Assembly (NCBI RefSeq): GCF_900105415.1
Contig: NZ_FNSM01000001.1
Location: 6,163,501-6,227,500, forward strand
Reading direction: 5' to 3'
Source: Streptomyces sp. TLI_105
GTDB taxonomy: Bacteria; Actinomycetota; Actinomycetes; Streptomycetales; Streptomycetaceae
DNA length: 64,000 nt
Position 1 is the first letter of the stretch. Each line of letters opens with the position of its first letter. Below are positions 35,174 to 43,619 of this stretch, piece by piece. Below the pieces are notes generated by a model, which saw nothing but the letters and a program-made list of their open reading frames with translations, searched no databases and was not told the DNA's origin. The position numbers and the translations under genes are program-made.

Positions 35174-36466
35174 TCAGACCTTCCGCAGGGCGCCCCGCAG
35201 CGCGAGCGCCGCCATCGGCAGCAGCAGGCAGGCGGCGATCGCGTTCAGCGGCCCGTAGCCCGCCTGCGAGACGATCAGGCCCGCCGCGAGGCCGCCGACC
35301 CCGGCGGCGGTGTTCATCACGAAGTCGGAGAGTCCCTGGACGGCGGCCCGCGCGGCCTGCGGCACCGAGTCGGTGAGCAGCGCCGAGCCGGACACCAGCC
35401 CCGCCGACCAGCCCAGACCCAGGACGAAGAGGCCCAGCGCGGTCCGGCCGTGCGACGGTCCCGCCGTGCCCGCCACGAGCGCCGCCGTACCGATGAGACC
35501 GACCGCGAGCCCGATCACCGAGAGCCGGCCGAGACGGTCGGACAGCCAGCCCATCAGCGGCGAGAAGGCGTACATCCCGGTGATGTGCCCGCTGATCACG
35601 AGCCCGATCAGCTGGATGTCCGCGCCGTGATGGGTGAGCGCCACCGGGGTCATCGACATGATCGACACCATGGCGGTGTGCGAGCCGGCGATGGTGACCA
35701 GGGCGATCCGGGCCCGCGGGGACTTCCGTACCGCGTCCATCCCGGCCCGCAGGGAGCGGCCCTCCTCCGCCTCGCCCGGCCCGGCGGCCGACAGCGCGCG
35801 GGCGGTGAGCAGCGGGTCCGGGCGCAGCAGCACGGCCACCACGACCGCGGCGAGCACGAAGACACCGGCGGCCCAGACGAACGGACCGGCGGTGGCCGGG
35901 ACGCCCAGGCCCGCGACGCTCTTCCCGGCGGGCGCGGCGACGTTCGGGCCGAGCACCGCGCCGATCGTGGTCGCCCACACCACCGTGGAGATGGCCCGGG
36001 CCCTGCGGTCCGGCTCGGCGAGGTCGGCGGCGGCGAAGCGGGCCGCCAGGTTCGCCGAGGACCCCGCACCGAAGCCGACGAGGCCGACGAGCAGCAGGGG
36101 GAAGTTCCCGAGGACCGCCCCGAGCACCACCACGCCGGCACCGAGCGCCGCCAGCAGGTACGCGAGGACGAGCCCCGTCCGGCGCCCCCGCGAGGCCATC
36201 AGGGTGGCCAGCGGCATGGCGACCAGAGCCGAGCCGGCCACCGAGGCCGTCGACGCGAGACCGGACAGCGCCTCGGTGCCGCTCACGTCCCTCGCCAGGA
36301 CGGCGGCGAGGGCGAAGCCGATGGCGATGCCGAGGCCTCCCAGGATCTGGGTGGCGATCAGCGTGGCCTGAACGCGTCGGCGGAGCGCGGGCAGCTCGGC
36401 GGGGGCGACGGGGACGGATATCTCGTCGGGCACGGCAGCGTCAGGGGCACTGGGGGTGTGGGTCAC
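35174..36466 (-). CDS. MFS transporter
   Basis: 430 residues from GTG 36466, twelve membrane segments with a cytoplasmic N terminus of about 30 residues. The loop after segment 2 reads ASRGRRTG and that after segment 8 WLSDRLGRLSVIG, both MFS signatures. Segment 5 contains STVVWATTIGAVLGPNVAAP. Substrate unknown; the pattern fits drug/H+ antiporter-like proteins. The gene stands alone, converging on the TolB-like gene 16 bases away. Confidence 0.88.
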   Translation of the reverse strand: MTHTPSAPDAAVPDEISVPVAPAELPALRRRVQATLIATQILGGLGIAIGFALAAVLARDVSGTEALSGLASTASVAGSALVAMPLATLMASRGRRTGLVLAYLLAALGAGVVVLGAVLGNFPLLLVGLVGFGAGSSANLAARFAAADLAEPDRRARAISTVVWATTIGAVLGPNVAAPAGKSVAGLGVPATAGPFVWAAGVFVLAAVVVAVLLRPDPLLTARALSAAGPGEAEEGRSLRAGMDAVRKSPRARIALVTIAGSHTAMVSIMSMTPVALTHHGADIQLIGLVISGHITGMYAFSPLMGWLSDRLGRLSVIGLAVGLIGTAALVAGTAGPSHGRTALGLFVLGLGWSAGLVSGSALLTDSVPQAARAAVQGLSDFVMNTAAGVGGLAAGLIVSQAGYGPLNAIAACLLLPMAALALRGALRKV

Positions 36467-36532
36467 TTACGTGAGTGTGCCAGCCGTCCCATCTGATGGG
36501 AACGCCCCTCCTTCTTCCCGGGCCGCCCGTGC

Positions 36533-37111
36533 TCAGAAGAGCGGCGCCGGCAGCACCCCCTCCAGGGCCAGCAGCCGCCGCTTCGTCTCCAGACCGCCGC
36601 CGAAGCCGCCGAGACCGCCGTCGCTCTCCACCACCCGGTGGCAGGGCACCACGACCGGCAGCGGATTGGCGCCCATCGCCGCCCCGACCGCCTGCGCCGC
36701 GCCGGGCTGCCCCACGCGCCTCGCCAGCTCCCCGTACCCGACGACCGTGCCGTACGGAACGCCCGTCGCCAGCTCGCGCAGCACCTGCCGGTTGAAGCCG
36801 GTCGTCAGGCTCCAGTCCAACGGCAGGTCGAGGCGGTCCGGCTCGCCCGCGAAGTACCGGTCGAGCCGGCGTATCGCCTCCGCCAGACGTCCCGAGGCGC
36901 ATTCCACCGGCTCCGCGCCGAGCTGCCCCGCCAGCCGGTCGAGCATCCGCTCCCGCCGCGCCGCGTCGGCGTGGAACTCGACCCGCACGAGCCCCCGCCC
37001 GGTCGCGGCGAGGAAGAGCGGCCCGATGGCGCTCTCCACGACCGTCCACTCCGCCGTGGCGTCCCGCTCCCGGCCGCCCGGCCCCGCCGCCGCCCCCGTG
37101 TCGATGTCCAT
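36533..37111 (-). CDS. ogt: methylated-DNA-[protein]-cysteine S-methyltransferase
   Basis: 192 residues from ATG 37111. It removes O6-alkyl groups from guanine by transfer to its own cysteine, Cys157, in PVVVPCHRVV. The DNA-binding helix-turn-helix (PYGTVVGYGELARRVG) and C-terminal GGLETKRRLLALEG are typical; no Ada sensor domain is fused. The promoter directly upstream is a near-perfect PafBC-type element, and the mRNA should be leaderless. Confidence 0.94.
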   Translation of the reverse strand: MDIDTGAAAGPGGRERDATAEWTVVESAIGPLFLAATGRGLVRVEFHADAARRERMLDRLAGQLGAEPVECASGRLAEAIRRLDRYFAGEPDRLDLPLDWSLTTGFNRQVLRELATGVPYGTVVGYGELARRVGQPGAAQAVGAAMGANPLPVVVPCHRVVESDGGLGGFGGGLETKRRLLALEGVLPAPLF

Positions 37112-37118
37112 GCCGCCC

Positions 37119-37141
37119 ACGGTACGACCCGCCACCGACAA
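37119..37141 (-). promoter_or_regulatory. DNA-damage (PafBC-type) promoter of ogt
   Basis: Minus strand: TTGTCGGTG (37141-37133), eight bases, TACCGT (37124-37119), seven bases, ATG at 37111. A perfect match to TTGTCRGTG-N8-TAnnnT. Confidence 0.8.
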
Positions 37142-37353
37142 CACGGCCCGGAAACCGTCACCGACAACGCCGCCCGGAGTCGTCACCGGCACCACGGCCC
37201 CGACCCGTCGCGGACAAGCCGGTCCGGAACGGTCGCGGATCGCCCGGCCCGGAGCCCTCCCCGAGATCACGGACCGGTCTCGCTCCGGTCTCGCGAATGG
37301 AAATTCCCCGGTCACGTGGTCGCCGAGCCCCGGGCGCGCCATAATCTCGCCCC

Positions 37354-37365
37354 GGTAGTACTACC
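37354..37365. promoter_or_regulatory. GGTAGTACTACC perfect palindrome
   Basis: A 12-base perfect dyad 56 bases before the MHYT start codon, in the position of a promoter. It may be an operator; the regulator is unknown. Confidence 0.4.
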
Positions 37366-37421
37366 CAGCGGTACCGACTGTTTTCGGACGACGTTGCACC
37401 AGGGGTGGAGGGCACACGCTC

Positions 37422-38333
37422 ATGCAGGGCACGGTCGACGGATTCAGCTACGGGCTCGTCACGCCGGTGGCCGCCTTTCTCATGGCCTGCCTCGGCGGCG
37501 CCCTCGGCCTGAGGTGCACCACCAGATCGCTCCGGCACCACGACACCTTCAAGGCGGGCTGGCTCGCCCTCGGCGCCACCTCGATCGGCACCGGCATCTG
37601 GACGATGCACTTCATCGCCATGATGGGCTTCTCCGTCGCGCAGGCGCCCATCGACTACGACCGCCCCATCACCTTCGCCAGCCTGGGCGTCGCCGTCCTC
37701 ATGGTCGGCATCGGCATCTTCATCGTCGGCTACCGCGGGGCGACCGCCCTCACCCTGGTCACCGGCGGCACCATCACCGGCCTCGGCGTCGCCACCATGC
37801 ACTACCTCGGCATGGCCGGTATGCGCTTCCAGGGCCGGATCGAGTACGACACGGTCACCGTGGCCCTCTCCGTGGTCATCGCCGTCGTGGCCGCCACCGC
37901 GGCCCTCTGGGCGGCCGTCTCCGTGCATGGATTTCTGGCCAGTCTCGGTGCGAGCCTGGTGATGGGCGTCGCCGTGAGTGGTATGCACTACACCGCCATG
38001 GCCGCCGTCAGCGTCCACCTGCACGGCGCCGGGGCCCGCACCGGGGCCGACGACCCCGCCACCTCGCTCCTCCTGCCCATGCTGATCGGCCCGGCGGTCT
38101 TCCTGATCCTGGCCGCCGTCGTCGTCATGTTCGACCCGCTGCTCGTGATGGGCGACCCGGACTGGCAGCGGCCCGTCGCCCGGGCCCCGCACCGCCCCGG
38201 CGTGCCCGCGCCGCGCCACGTCCCCTCCTACGGCGAGCCCGCCAACTGGAGCGCCCGCCCGCCCGGCCGCCCCGTCGGACGGGCCGCGCGCAGGGCCGTC
38301 CCGCGCGGCGGACACCGCTCCCAGGACTGGTGA
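37422..38333 (+). CDS. MHYT-domain integral membrane sensor
   Basis: 303 residues. Seven predicted membrane segments with three MHYT motifs: WTMHFIAM, ATMHYLGMAG and SGMHYTAMA. MHYT domains are proposed to bind copper through Met and His and to sense a diatomic gas. In many bacteria they are fused to GGDEF/EAL signalling domains; here only a short Pro/Arg-rich cytoplasmic tail (about 250-303) follows. How it passes on a signal is unknown. Confidence 0.9.
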   Translation: MQGTVDGFSYGLVTPVAAFLMACLGGALGLRCTTRSLRHHDTFKAGWLALGATSIGTGIWTMHFIAMMGFSVAQAPIDYDRPITFASLGVAVLMVGIGIFIVGYRGATALTLVTGGTITGLGVATMHYLGMAGMRFQGRIEYDTVTVALSVVIAVVAATAALWAAVSVHGFLASLGASLVMGVAVSGMHYTAMAAVSVHLHGAGARTGADDPATSLLLPMLIGPAVFLILAAVVVMFDPLLVMGDPDWQRPVARAPHRPGVPAPRHVPSYGEPANWSARPPGRPVGRAARRAVPRGGHRSQDW

Positions 38334-38375
38334 CGGGACGTCCGGCACCCGGGCGGTGAGCCGATCACCGCCCGA

Positions 38376-38398
38376 GTGTCAGTGCCGGGTCGTACGGT
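38376..38398 (+). promoter_or_regulatory. DNA-damage (PafBC-type) promoter of uvrB
   Basis: GTGTCAGTG (38376-38384), eight bases, TACGGT (38393-38398), six bases, ATG at 38405. Only the first base departs from TTGTCRGTG-N8-TAnnnT. Leaderless mRNA predicted. Confidence 0.75.
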
Positions 38399-38404
38399 GG
38401 TTGC

Positions 38405-40543
38405 ATGCGGCCCGTTTCCAAGATCGAACGTTCGGTGGCGCCCTTCGAGGTCGTCAGTGAGTACCAGCCCAGCGGCGACCAGCCGACCGCCATCGCCGAC
38501 CTCGAGCGGCGCATCCGCGCGGGCGAGAAGGACGTCGTGCTCCTCGGTGCCACCGGCACCGGCAAGTCGGCGACCACCGCCTGGATGATCGAGAAGCTCC
38601 AGCGCCCCACCCTGGTGATGGCGCCGAACAAGACGCTGGCCGCCCAGCTGGCGAACGAGTTCCGCGAGCTCCTGCCGAACAACGCCGTCGAGTACTTCGT
38701 CTCGTACTACGACTACTACCAGCCCGAGGCGTACGTCCCGCAGTCGGACACCTACATCGAGAAGGACTCCTCCATCAACGAGGAGGTGGAGCGGCTCCGC
38801 CACTCCGCGACGAACTCCCTGCTCACCCGCCGGGACGTCGTCGTGGTCGCCTCCGTCTCCTGCATCTACGGCCTCGGCACGCCCCAGGAGTACGTGGACC
38901 GGATGGTCCCGCTCAAGGTCGGCGAGGAGATCGACCGCGACCAGCTGCTGCGCCGCTTCGTCGACATCCAGTACACCCGGAACGACCTGGCGTTCACCCG
39001 CGGCACCTTCCGGGTGCGCGGCGACACCATCGAGATCTTCCCGGTGTACGAGGAGCTCGCCGTCCGTATCGAGATGTTCGGCGACGAGATCGAGGCCCTC
39101 TCCACCCTCCACCCGCTCACCGGCGAGGTCATCAGCGAGGACCGCGAGCTGTACGTCTTCCCCGCCAGCCACTACGTCGCCGGGCCCGAGCGCATGGAGC
39201 GGGCGATCAACGACATCGAGCGCGAGCTGGAGGTCCGCCTCGCCGAGCTGGACAAGCAGGGCAAGCACCTGGAGTCCCAGCGCCTGCGGATGCGCACCAC
39301 GTACGACATCGAGATGATGCGGCAGATCGGCTCCTGCTCCGGCATCGAGAACTACTCGATGCACTTCGACGGCCGCGAGCCCGGCTCCGCGCCCAACACC
39401 CTCCTCGACTACTTCCCCGAGGACTTCCTCCTCGTCATCGACGAGTCGCACGTCACCGTGCCGCAGATCGGCGCCATGTACGAGGGCGACGCCTCCCGCA
39501 AGCGGACCCTGGTCGACCACGGCTTCCGGCTCCCCTCCGCCCTCGACAACCGCCCGCTGAAGTGGGAGGAGTTCCAGGAGCGGATCGGCCAGACCGTCTA
39601 CCTCTCCGCGACCCCCGGCACCTACGAGCTCTCGCGCGGCGACGGCTTCGTCGAGCAGATCATCCGCCCCACCGGACTCGTCGACCCCGAGGTCGTCGTC
39701 AAGCCCACCGAGGGCCAGATCGACGACCTGGTCCACGAGATCCGGCTGCGTGCCGAGCGCGACGAGCGGGTCCTCGTCACCACCCTCACCAAGAAGATGG
39801 CCGAGGACCTCACCGACTACTTCCTGGAGCTCGGCATCCAGGTGCGCTACCTGCACAGCGACGTCGACACCCTGCGCCGCATCGAGCTGCTGCGCGAGCT
39901 GCGCGCCGGCGAGTACGACGTCCTCGTCGGCATCAACCTCCTCCGGGAGGGCCTCGACCTGCCCGAGGTGTCCCTGGTCGCCATCCTCGACGCCGACAAG
40001 CAGGGCTTCCTGCGCTCCGGGACCTCCCTCATCCAGACGATCGGCCGCGCCGCGCGGAACGTGTCGGGCCAGGTCCACATGTACGCCGACCGGATCACCC
40101 CGGCGATGGAGCAGGCCATCGACGAGACCAACCGGCGCCGCGAGAAGCAGATCGCGTACAACACGGAGCGCGGCATCGACCCGCAGCCGCTCCGCAAGAA
40201 GATCAACGACATCGTCGCGACCATCGCGCGCGAGGAGATCGACACCGAGGAACTGCTCGGCACCGGCTACCGGCAGGGGAAGGAGGGCAAGGGTGCGAAG
40301 GCCCCCGTGCCCTCGCTCGCCGCGCACGGCCCCGCGGCCAAGGGCAAGGGCGGCAAGGTCGGCTCCACCGTCGAGCTCGGCGACCGGCCCGCCACCCAAC
40401 TGGCCGCGCTCATCGAGGAGATGACCGAACGCATGCGCGCCGCGGCGGCCGAGCTGCAGTTCGAGGTGGCGGCCCGGCTCCGCGACGAAGTGGGGGAGCT
40501 GAAGAAGGAGTTGCGCCAGATGAAGGAGGCGGGACTCGCCTGA
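38405..40543 (+). CDS. uvrB: excinuclease ABC subunit B
   Basis: 712 residues. UvrB is the damage-verifying helicase-like subunit of nucleotide excision repair: loaded by UvrA, it recruits UvrC. Walker A GATGTGKS is at 48-55, the DNA-inserting beta-hairpin has [12 protein letters not shown] near 100, the DESH box is near 347, and motif [11 protein letters not shown] near 540. The UvrC-binding UVR motif is at the C terminus ([19 protein letters not shown]). A Lys/Gly-rich linker at about 625-660 is extra. Start fixed by the promoter ending six bases upstream. Confidence 0.97.
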   Translation: MRPVSKIERSVAPFEVVSEYQPSGDQPTAIADLERRIRAGEKDVVLLGATGTGKSATTAWMIEKLQRPTLVMAPNKTLAAQLANEFRELLPNNAVEYFVSYYDYYQPEAYVPQSDTYIEKDSSINEEVERLRHSATNSLLTRRDVVVVASVSCIYGLGTPQEYVDRMVPLKVGEEIDRDQLLRRFVDIQYTRNDLAFTRGTFRVRGDTIEIFPVYEELAVRIEMFGDEIEALSTLHPLTGEVISEDRELYVFPASHYVAGPERMERAINDIERELEVRLAELDKQGKHLESQRLRMRTTYDIEMMRQIGSCSGIENYSMHFDGREPGSAPNTLLDYFPEDFLLVIDESHVTVPQIGAMYEGDASRKRTLVDHGFRLPSALDNRPLKWEEFQERIGQTVYLSATPGTYELSRGDGFVEQIIRPTGLVDPEVVVKPTEGQIDDLVHEIRLRAERDERVLVTTLTKKMAEDLTDYFLELGIQVRYLHSDVDTLRRIELLRELRAGEYDVLVGINLLREGLDLPEVSLVAILDADKQGFLRSGTSLIQTIGRAARNVSGQVHMYADRITPAMEQAIDETNRRREKQIAYNTERGIDPQPLRKKINDIVATIAREEIDTEELLGTGYRQGKEGKGAKAPVPSLAAHGPAAKGKGGKVGSTVELGDRPATQLAALIEEMTERMRAAAAELQFEVAARLRDEVGELKKELRQMKEAGLA

Positions 40544-40610
40544 CCGGCGAGGGCGGACGGGCGGTCCGGTGTGTTGCAAGACCGACACAAAACCGGACCG
40601 AGCCTCCGCG

Positions 40611-40633
40611 GTGTCGGTGCCGCTGCGTAGGGT
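40611..40633 (+). promoter_or_regulatory. DNA-damage (PafBC-type) promoter of terD
   Basis: GTGTCGGTG (40611-40619), eight bases, TAGGGT (40628-40633). One mismatch at the first base of TTGTCRGTG-N8-TAnnnT. Transcription start near 40640, leaving a leader of about 55 bases. Confidence 0.65.
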
Positions 40634-40694
40634 GCTCGACAACCGCACGCACCGGACAGCGGGCGCGGGGAACGCTAACGAGAGGGGCAAACGC

Positions 40695-41273
40695 GTGTCG
40701 GTCAACATGACCAAGGGCCAGGCCATCAGCCTGGAGAAGAGGGGCGGGGGCAGCCTCACCCAGGTGCGGATGGGGCTCGGCTGGCAGGCGGCGCCGCGCC
40801 GCGGTCTCTTCGGCTCGCGCACCCGGGAGATCGACCTGGACGCCTCGGCCGTCCTCTTCGCCGAGAAGCAGCCGGTGGACGTGGTCTTCTTCCGCCACCT
40901 GGTCAGCGACGACGGCTCGGTCAAGCACACCGGCGACAACCTCGTCGGCGGCGCGGGCCAGGGCGGCGACGACGAGGCGATCCTCGTGGACCTGGAGCGG
41001 GTGCCGGTCCACATCGACCAGATCGTCTTCACGGTGAACTCCTTCACCGGCCAGACGTTCCAGGAGGTGCAGAACGCCTTCTGCCGGATCGTCGACGAGA
41101 CGAACGGGCAGGAGCTCGCGCGCTACACCCTCGACGGCGGCGGCAACTACACCGCGCAGATCATGGCGAAGGTGCACCGGGTCGGCTCCGGCTGGCAGAT
41201 GACGGCCCTGGGCAACCCGGCCAACGGGCGCACCTTCCAGGACCTGATGCCCGCGATCCTGCCGCACCTGTAG
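40695..41273 (+). CDS. TerD family stress protein
   Basis: 192 residues from GTG 40695 (GAGAGGGG upstream), giving MSVNMTKGQAISLEK. TerD domain proteins bind Ca2+ through conserved Asp residues and are linked to tellurite, phage and DNA-damage resistance. Seen here are the EIDLDASAVLF motif, GDDEAILVDLERVP, FTVNSFTGQTFQEVQNAF and the C-terminal WQMTALGNPANGRTFQDL. It lies between uvrB and a larger TerD protein, and has its own PafBC-type promoter. Confidence 0.92.
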   Translation: MSVNMTKGQAISLEKRGGGSLTQVRMGLGWQAAPRRGLFGSRTREIDLDASAVLFAEKQPVDVVFFRHLVSDDGSVKHTGDNLVGGAGQGGDDEAILVDLERVPVHIDQIVFTVNSFTGQTFQEVQNAFCRIVDETNGQELARYTLDGGGNYTAQIMAKVHRVGSGWQMTALGNPANGRTFQDLMPAILPHL

Positions 41274-41371
41274 ACGGGTCCGGCAAGGCACACCCACAGC
41301 TCCCGGAGGTGCGAGGCCGCCGGGAGCTGTCCGCATGATCCGCACCTGGAAACACCGAGGGGACAGAGACG

Positions 41372-43390
41372 ATGACGGCCGAGCTGGTCCGGGGGCAGAA
41401 CCACCCCCTGCCCGAGACCCGACTGGAGATCCGGGTGTCGGCCGGCCATCCCGTCCTCGCCGGAGCCGCGTTCGGCGACGAGCAGGGCCGGGTCGCGGAC
41501 GCGGAGTGGATCGCCCATCCCGGCGCGCCCTCCCTGCCCGGTGTCGACGTGCCCGCAGGGGCCGCCGCCGACCATCGCCTCGCCGTCGATCTGGACGCCG
41601 TCCCCGGCGCCGTCCACCGCGTCTCGGTCCTCCTCGCGCTGACCGGCGGAGCCGTCCGCTTCGGGGCCCTCGCAGCCCCGTTCGTCGCCGTCGCCGGCCT
41701 CGACGGCACCGAGATCGTCAGCTACACCATCACCGGCCTCGACACGGAGTCCGCCGTCGTCGCCCTGGAGCTGTACCGTCGCCAGGGCGCCTGGAAGGTC
41801 CGCGCCATGGGCCAGGGGTACGCGGGCGGGCTCGCCGCCCTGCTCGCCGACCAGGGCCTGGAGCGCCCCGCTGACCTCGCCGCCACGATCCTGGCGACGG
41901 CGTCCCCGGCCCCCACCCTCGCGCCGACCGGCCCTGTGCCGGTCGCCTCCGCGCAGGCCGATTCCTCGCCCGCCGCCCCGCCGGCCGAGCCGTCGCCCGC
42001 CGCTTCGTCGCGCGTCCCCGAGCCGGAGCGCGTACGCCACACAGCGCCGCCCACCGCCCCGGACCCGGCGACCCCGGTGACCGCCCCGGACCCGGCACCG
42101 GCGCCCCCGACGACCGCCCCGGACCCGGCACCGATGGCACCGTCCCCCACCCCGGCGACGGGTACGGGCAGCGGCGGGCCCATCGACTACTCCCACCCCC
42201 GGCGCCGGACGGCCCCCGCCGCCGAGCCCGCTCCCGCCCCCGAGCCCCGGCAGGCCCCGCCCGTGCCGGTCGCCGGGGACGCCTCGGGCTGGTCCATGGA
42301 CGAGCGGCTCTACAACCAGGTGTGGGGCATGTTCGAGGACCTGGCCCGTACCGCCGCCGCCTACCGCAGCGCCTGCGACTTCGCGGAGTCCCGGCTCGAC
42401 CGGGAGCTCGACGAGACGCTCACCGACTACCGCGCCCGGGCCGGCGGCGCGAACGACGCCGCGCGGGCCGCCGCCCGCGCCCGGCGCGACGAGCTCGTGG
42501 AGCGCGCCCGGGAGGTCCTGGACCGGGACCTCGCGCAGCTCGCAGCCGAGTCCGAGGTCGTCGAGCCGGCGCTGCCCGTCGCCTACGCCCGCTGGGACAG
42601 CCCCGTCTGGCACGCCTACCGCGTCCCGGACGAGGAGCCGATGGCCGTCCGCCTCGGCGACCTCCACCTCCCCGAGCGCACCGATCTGCGGATCCCCATG
42701 CTCGTCCGGCTGCCGCTGGAGCGCGGTCTGTGGGTGGATTCCGGCCGGGGCCACTCCGGGGCGGCCGGGCTCCTCGACGAGGTCGAGCTGCGGCGGCTCG
42801 CCCTGGACTGCGCGGTGGCGCACGCGGCGCGGCTCCTCGCGGCGCACCCGGCCGACGGCTTCACCGTCCATCTGATCGACCCGGCGGGCGCGGGCGCCGC
42901 GGCCCTCGCGCCCCTCGTGGAGACGGGTGCGGCCGCCCCGCCGGGCCGGGGAGCGGCCGGTGTCTCGGCGGTCCTGGAGCAGCTCACGGAGCGGGTGGAC
43001 CTGCTTCAGATGGCGCTGCGGGGCGGGGCGGCCGACGCGCTGCCGCCCGGTCTGGACACGGCCCGGCAGCTGCTGATCGTGCACGACTTCCCGCACGGCT
43101 TCGACGACCGGGCGGTCACGCGACTGCGGTACCTCGCCGACGAGGGCCCCTCGGTCGGCGTCCATCTGCTGATGGTCGCGGCCCGGGAGGACGCGGCCGC
43201 GTACGGGCCGCTGCTCGACCCGCTGTGGCGCTCGCTGCTGCGGCTCACGCCCGTGCCCGACGACCACCTGGCCGACCCGTGGGTCGGTCACGCCTGGTCG
43301 TACGAGCCGCCGCTCCTTCCTCCGGGCAGCGGGATCCTCCGTCAGGTCCTCGGGCAGGTGGCGGCAGCTCGCCATGGGAAGCAGTTCTGA
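41372..43390 (+). CDS. large TerD-domain protein with a coiled-coil C-terminal module
   Basis: 672 residues. The first 175 residues form a TerD-like domain (LEIRVSAGHPVLAGAAFGDE...VSYTITGLDTESAVVALELYRRQGAWKVRAMGQGYAGGL). A 120-residue Pro/Ala/Thr-rich linker leads to a region of about 370 residues: a helical stretch (RLDRELDETLTDYRARAGG...), then an alpha/beta domain with RIPMLVRLPLERGLWVDS, and ARQLLIVHDFPHGFDD resembling the degenerate FtsK/TraG-like ATPase modules fused to TerD in Streptomyces. I see no intact Walker A. It follows terD by 98 bases and is likely part of the same stress unit. Confidence 0.82.
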   Translation: MTAELVRGQNHPLPETRLEIRVSAGHPVLAGAAFGDEQGRVADAEWIAHPGAPSLPGVDVPAGAAADHRLAVDLDAVPGAVHRVSVLLALTGGAVRFGALAAPFVAVAGLDGTEIVSYTITGLDTESAVVALELYRRQGAWKVRAMGQGYAGGLAALLADQGLERPADLAATILATASPAPTLAPTGPVPVASAQADSSPAAPPAEPSPAASSRVPEPERVRHTAPPTAPDPATPVTAPDPAPAPPTTAPDPAPMAPSPTPATGTGSGGPIDYSHPRRRTAPAAEPAPAPEPRQAPPVPVAGDASGWSMDERLYNQVWGMFEDLARTAAAYRSACDFAESRLDRELDETLTDYRARAGGANDAARAAARARRDELVERAREVLDRDLAQLAAESEVVEPALPVAYARWDSPVWHAYRVPDEEPMAVRLGDLHLPERTDLRIPMLVRLPLERGLWVDSGRGHSGAAGLLDEVELRRLALDCAVAHAARLLAAHPADGFTVHLIDPAGAGAAALAPLVETGAAAPPGRGAAGVSAVLEQLTERVDLLQMALRGGAADALPPGLDTARQLLIVHDFPHGFDDRAVTRLRYLADEGPSVGVHLLMVAAREDAAAYGPLLDPLWRSLLRLTPVPDDHLADPWVGHAWSYEPPLLPPGSGILRQVLGQVAAARHGKQF

Positions 43391-43422
43391 CCTGGCTCTT
43401 TGGGGTCTCTTTACCCTGCCCT

Positions 43423-43451
43423 TTACCTTCTCTTGGTCTTTCGGGTAGTCT
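43423..43451 (+). promoter_or_regulatory. promoter of the terC riboswitch transcript
   Basis: TTACCT (43423-43428), 17 bases, TAGTCT (43446-43451). Start of transcription near 43458, two bases before the riboswitch P1 stem. Confidence 0.5.
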
Positions 43452-43459
43452 TCTTGGTG

Positions 43460-43575
43460 CGGAGGGGAGTACTCCCTGTACGCGGCGTACCCGTCAGTAC
43501 GGACGGATCATCAGCGATCCGATCCCGGGGCGTCGGCCCGGCGGCCCGTCCGCCACCGGGTGGAAGAGACCTCCG
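43460..43575 (+). ncRNA. yybP-ykoY (Mn2+) riboswitch upstream of terC
   Basis: P1 pairs CGGAG (43460-43464) with CTCCG (43571-43575). Directly inside are the hallmark GGGAGTA (43465-43471) on the 5' side and AGAGAC (43565-43570) on the 3' side, corresponding to the two conserved metal-binding loops of the yybP-ykoY aptamer. About 94 GC-rich bases form the two arms between. The P1 3' strand also reads CCTCCGGC (43570-43577), complementary over eight bases to GCCGGAGG (43608-43615), the terC ribosome site. Mn2+ binding should keep P1 closed and free the ribosome site, switching translation on. The class is known to control TerC-family transporters. Confidence 0.75.
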
Positions 43576-43619
43576 GCAGCGACGACGCTGATCAGTAGCC
43601 GTACGACGCCGGAGGCGCA

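Larger units (their letters stand above)
37112..37421. other. 310-base divergent region between ogt and the MHYT gene
   Basis: Contains the ogt DNA-damage promoter (37119-37141) and a 12-base perfect palindrome (37354-37365). In between is low-complexity sequence with repeated CGGCCCGGA/GTCACCG words; no gene. Confidence 0.6.
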
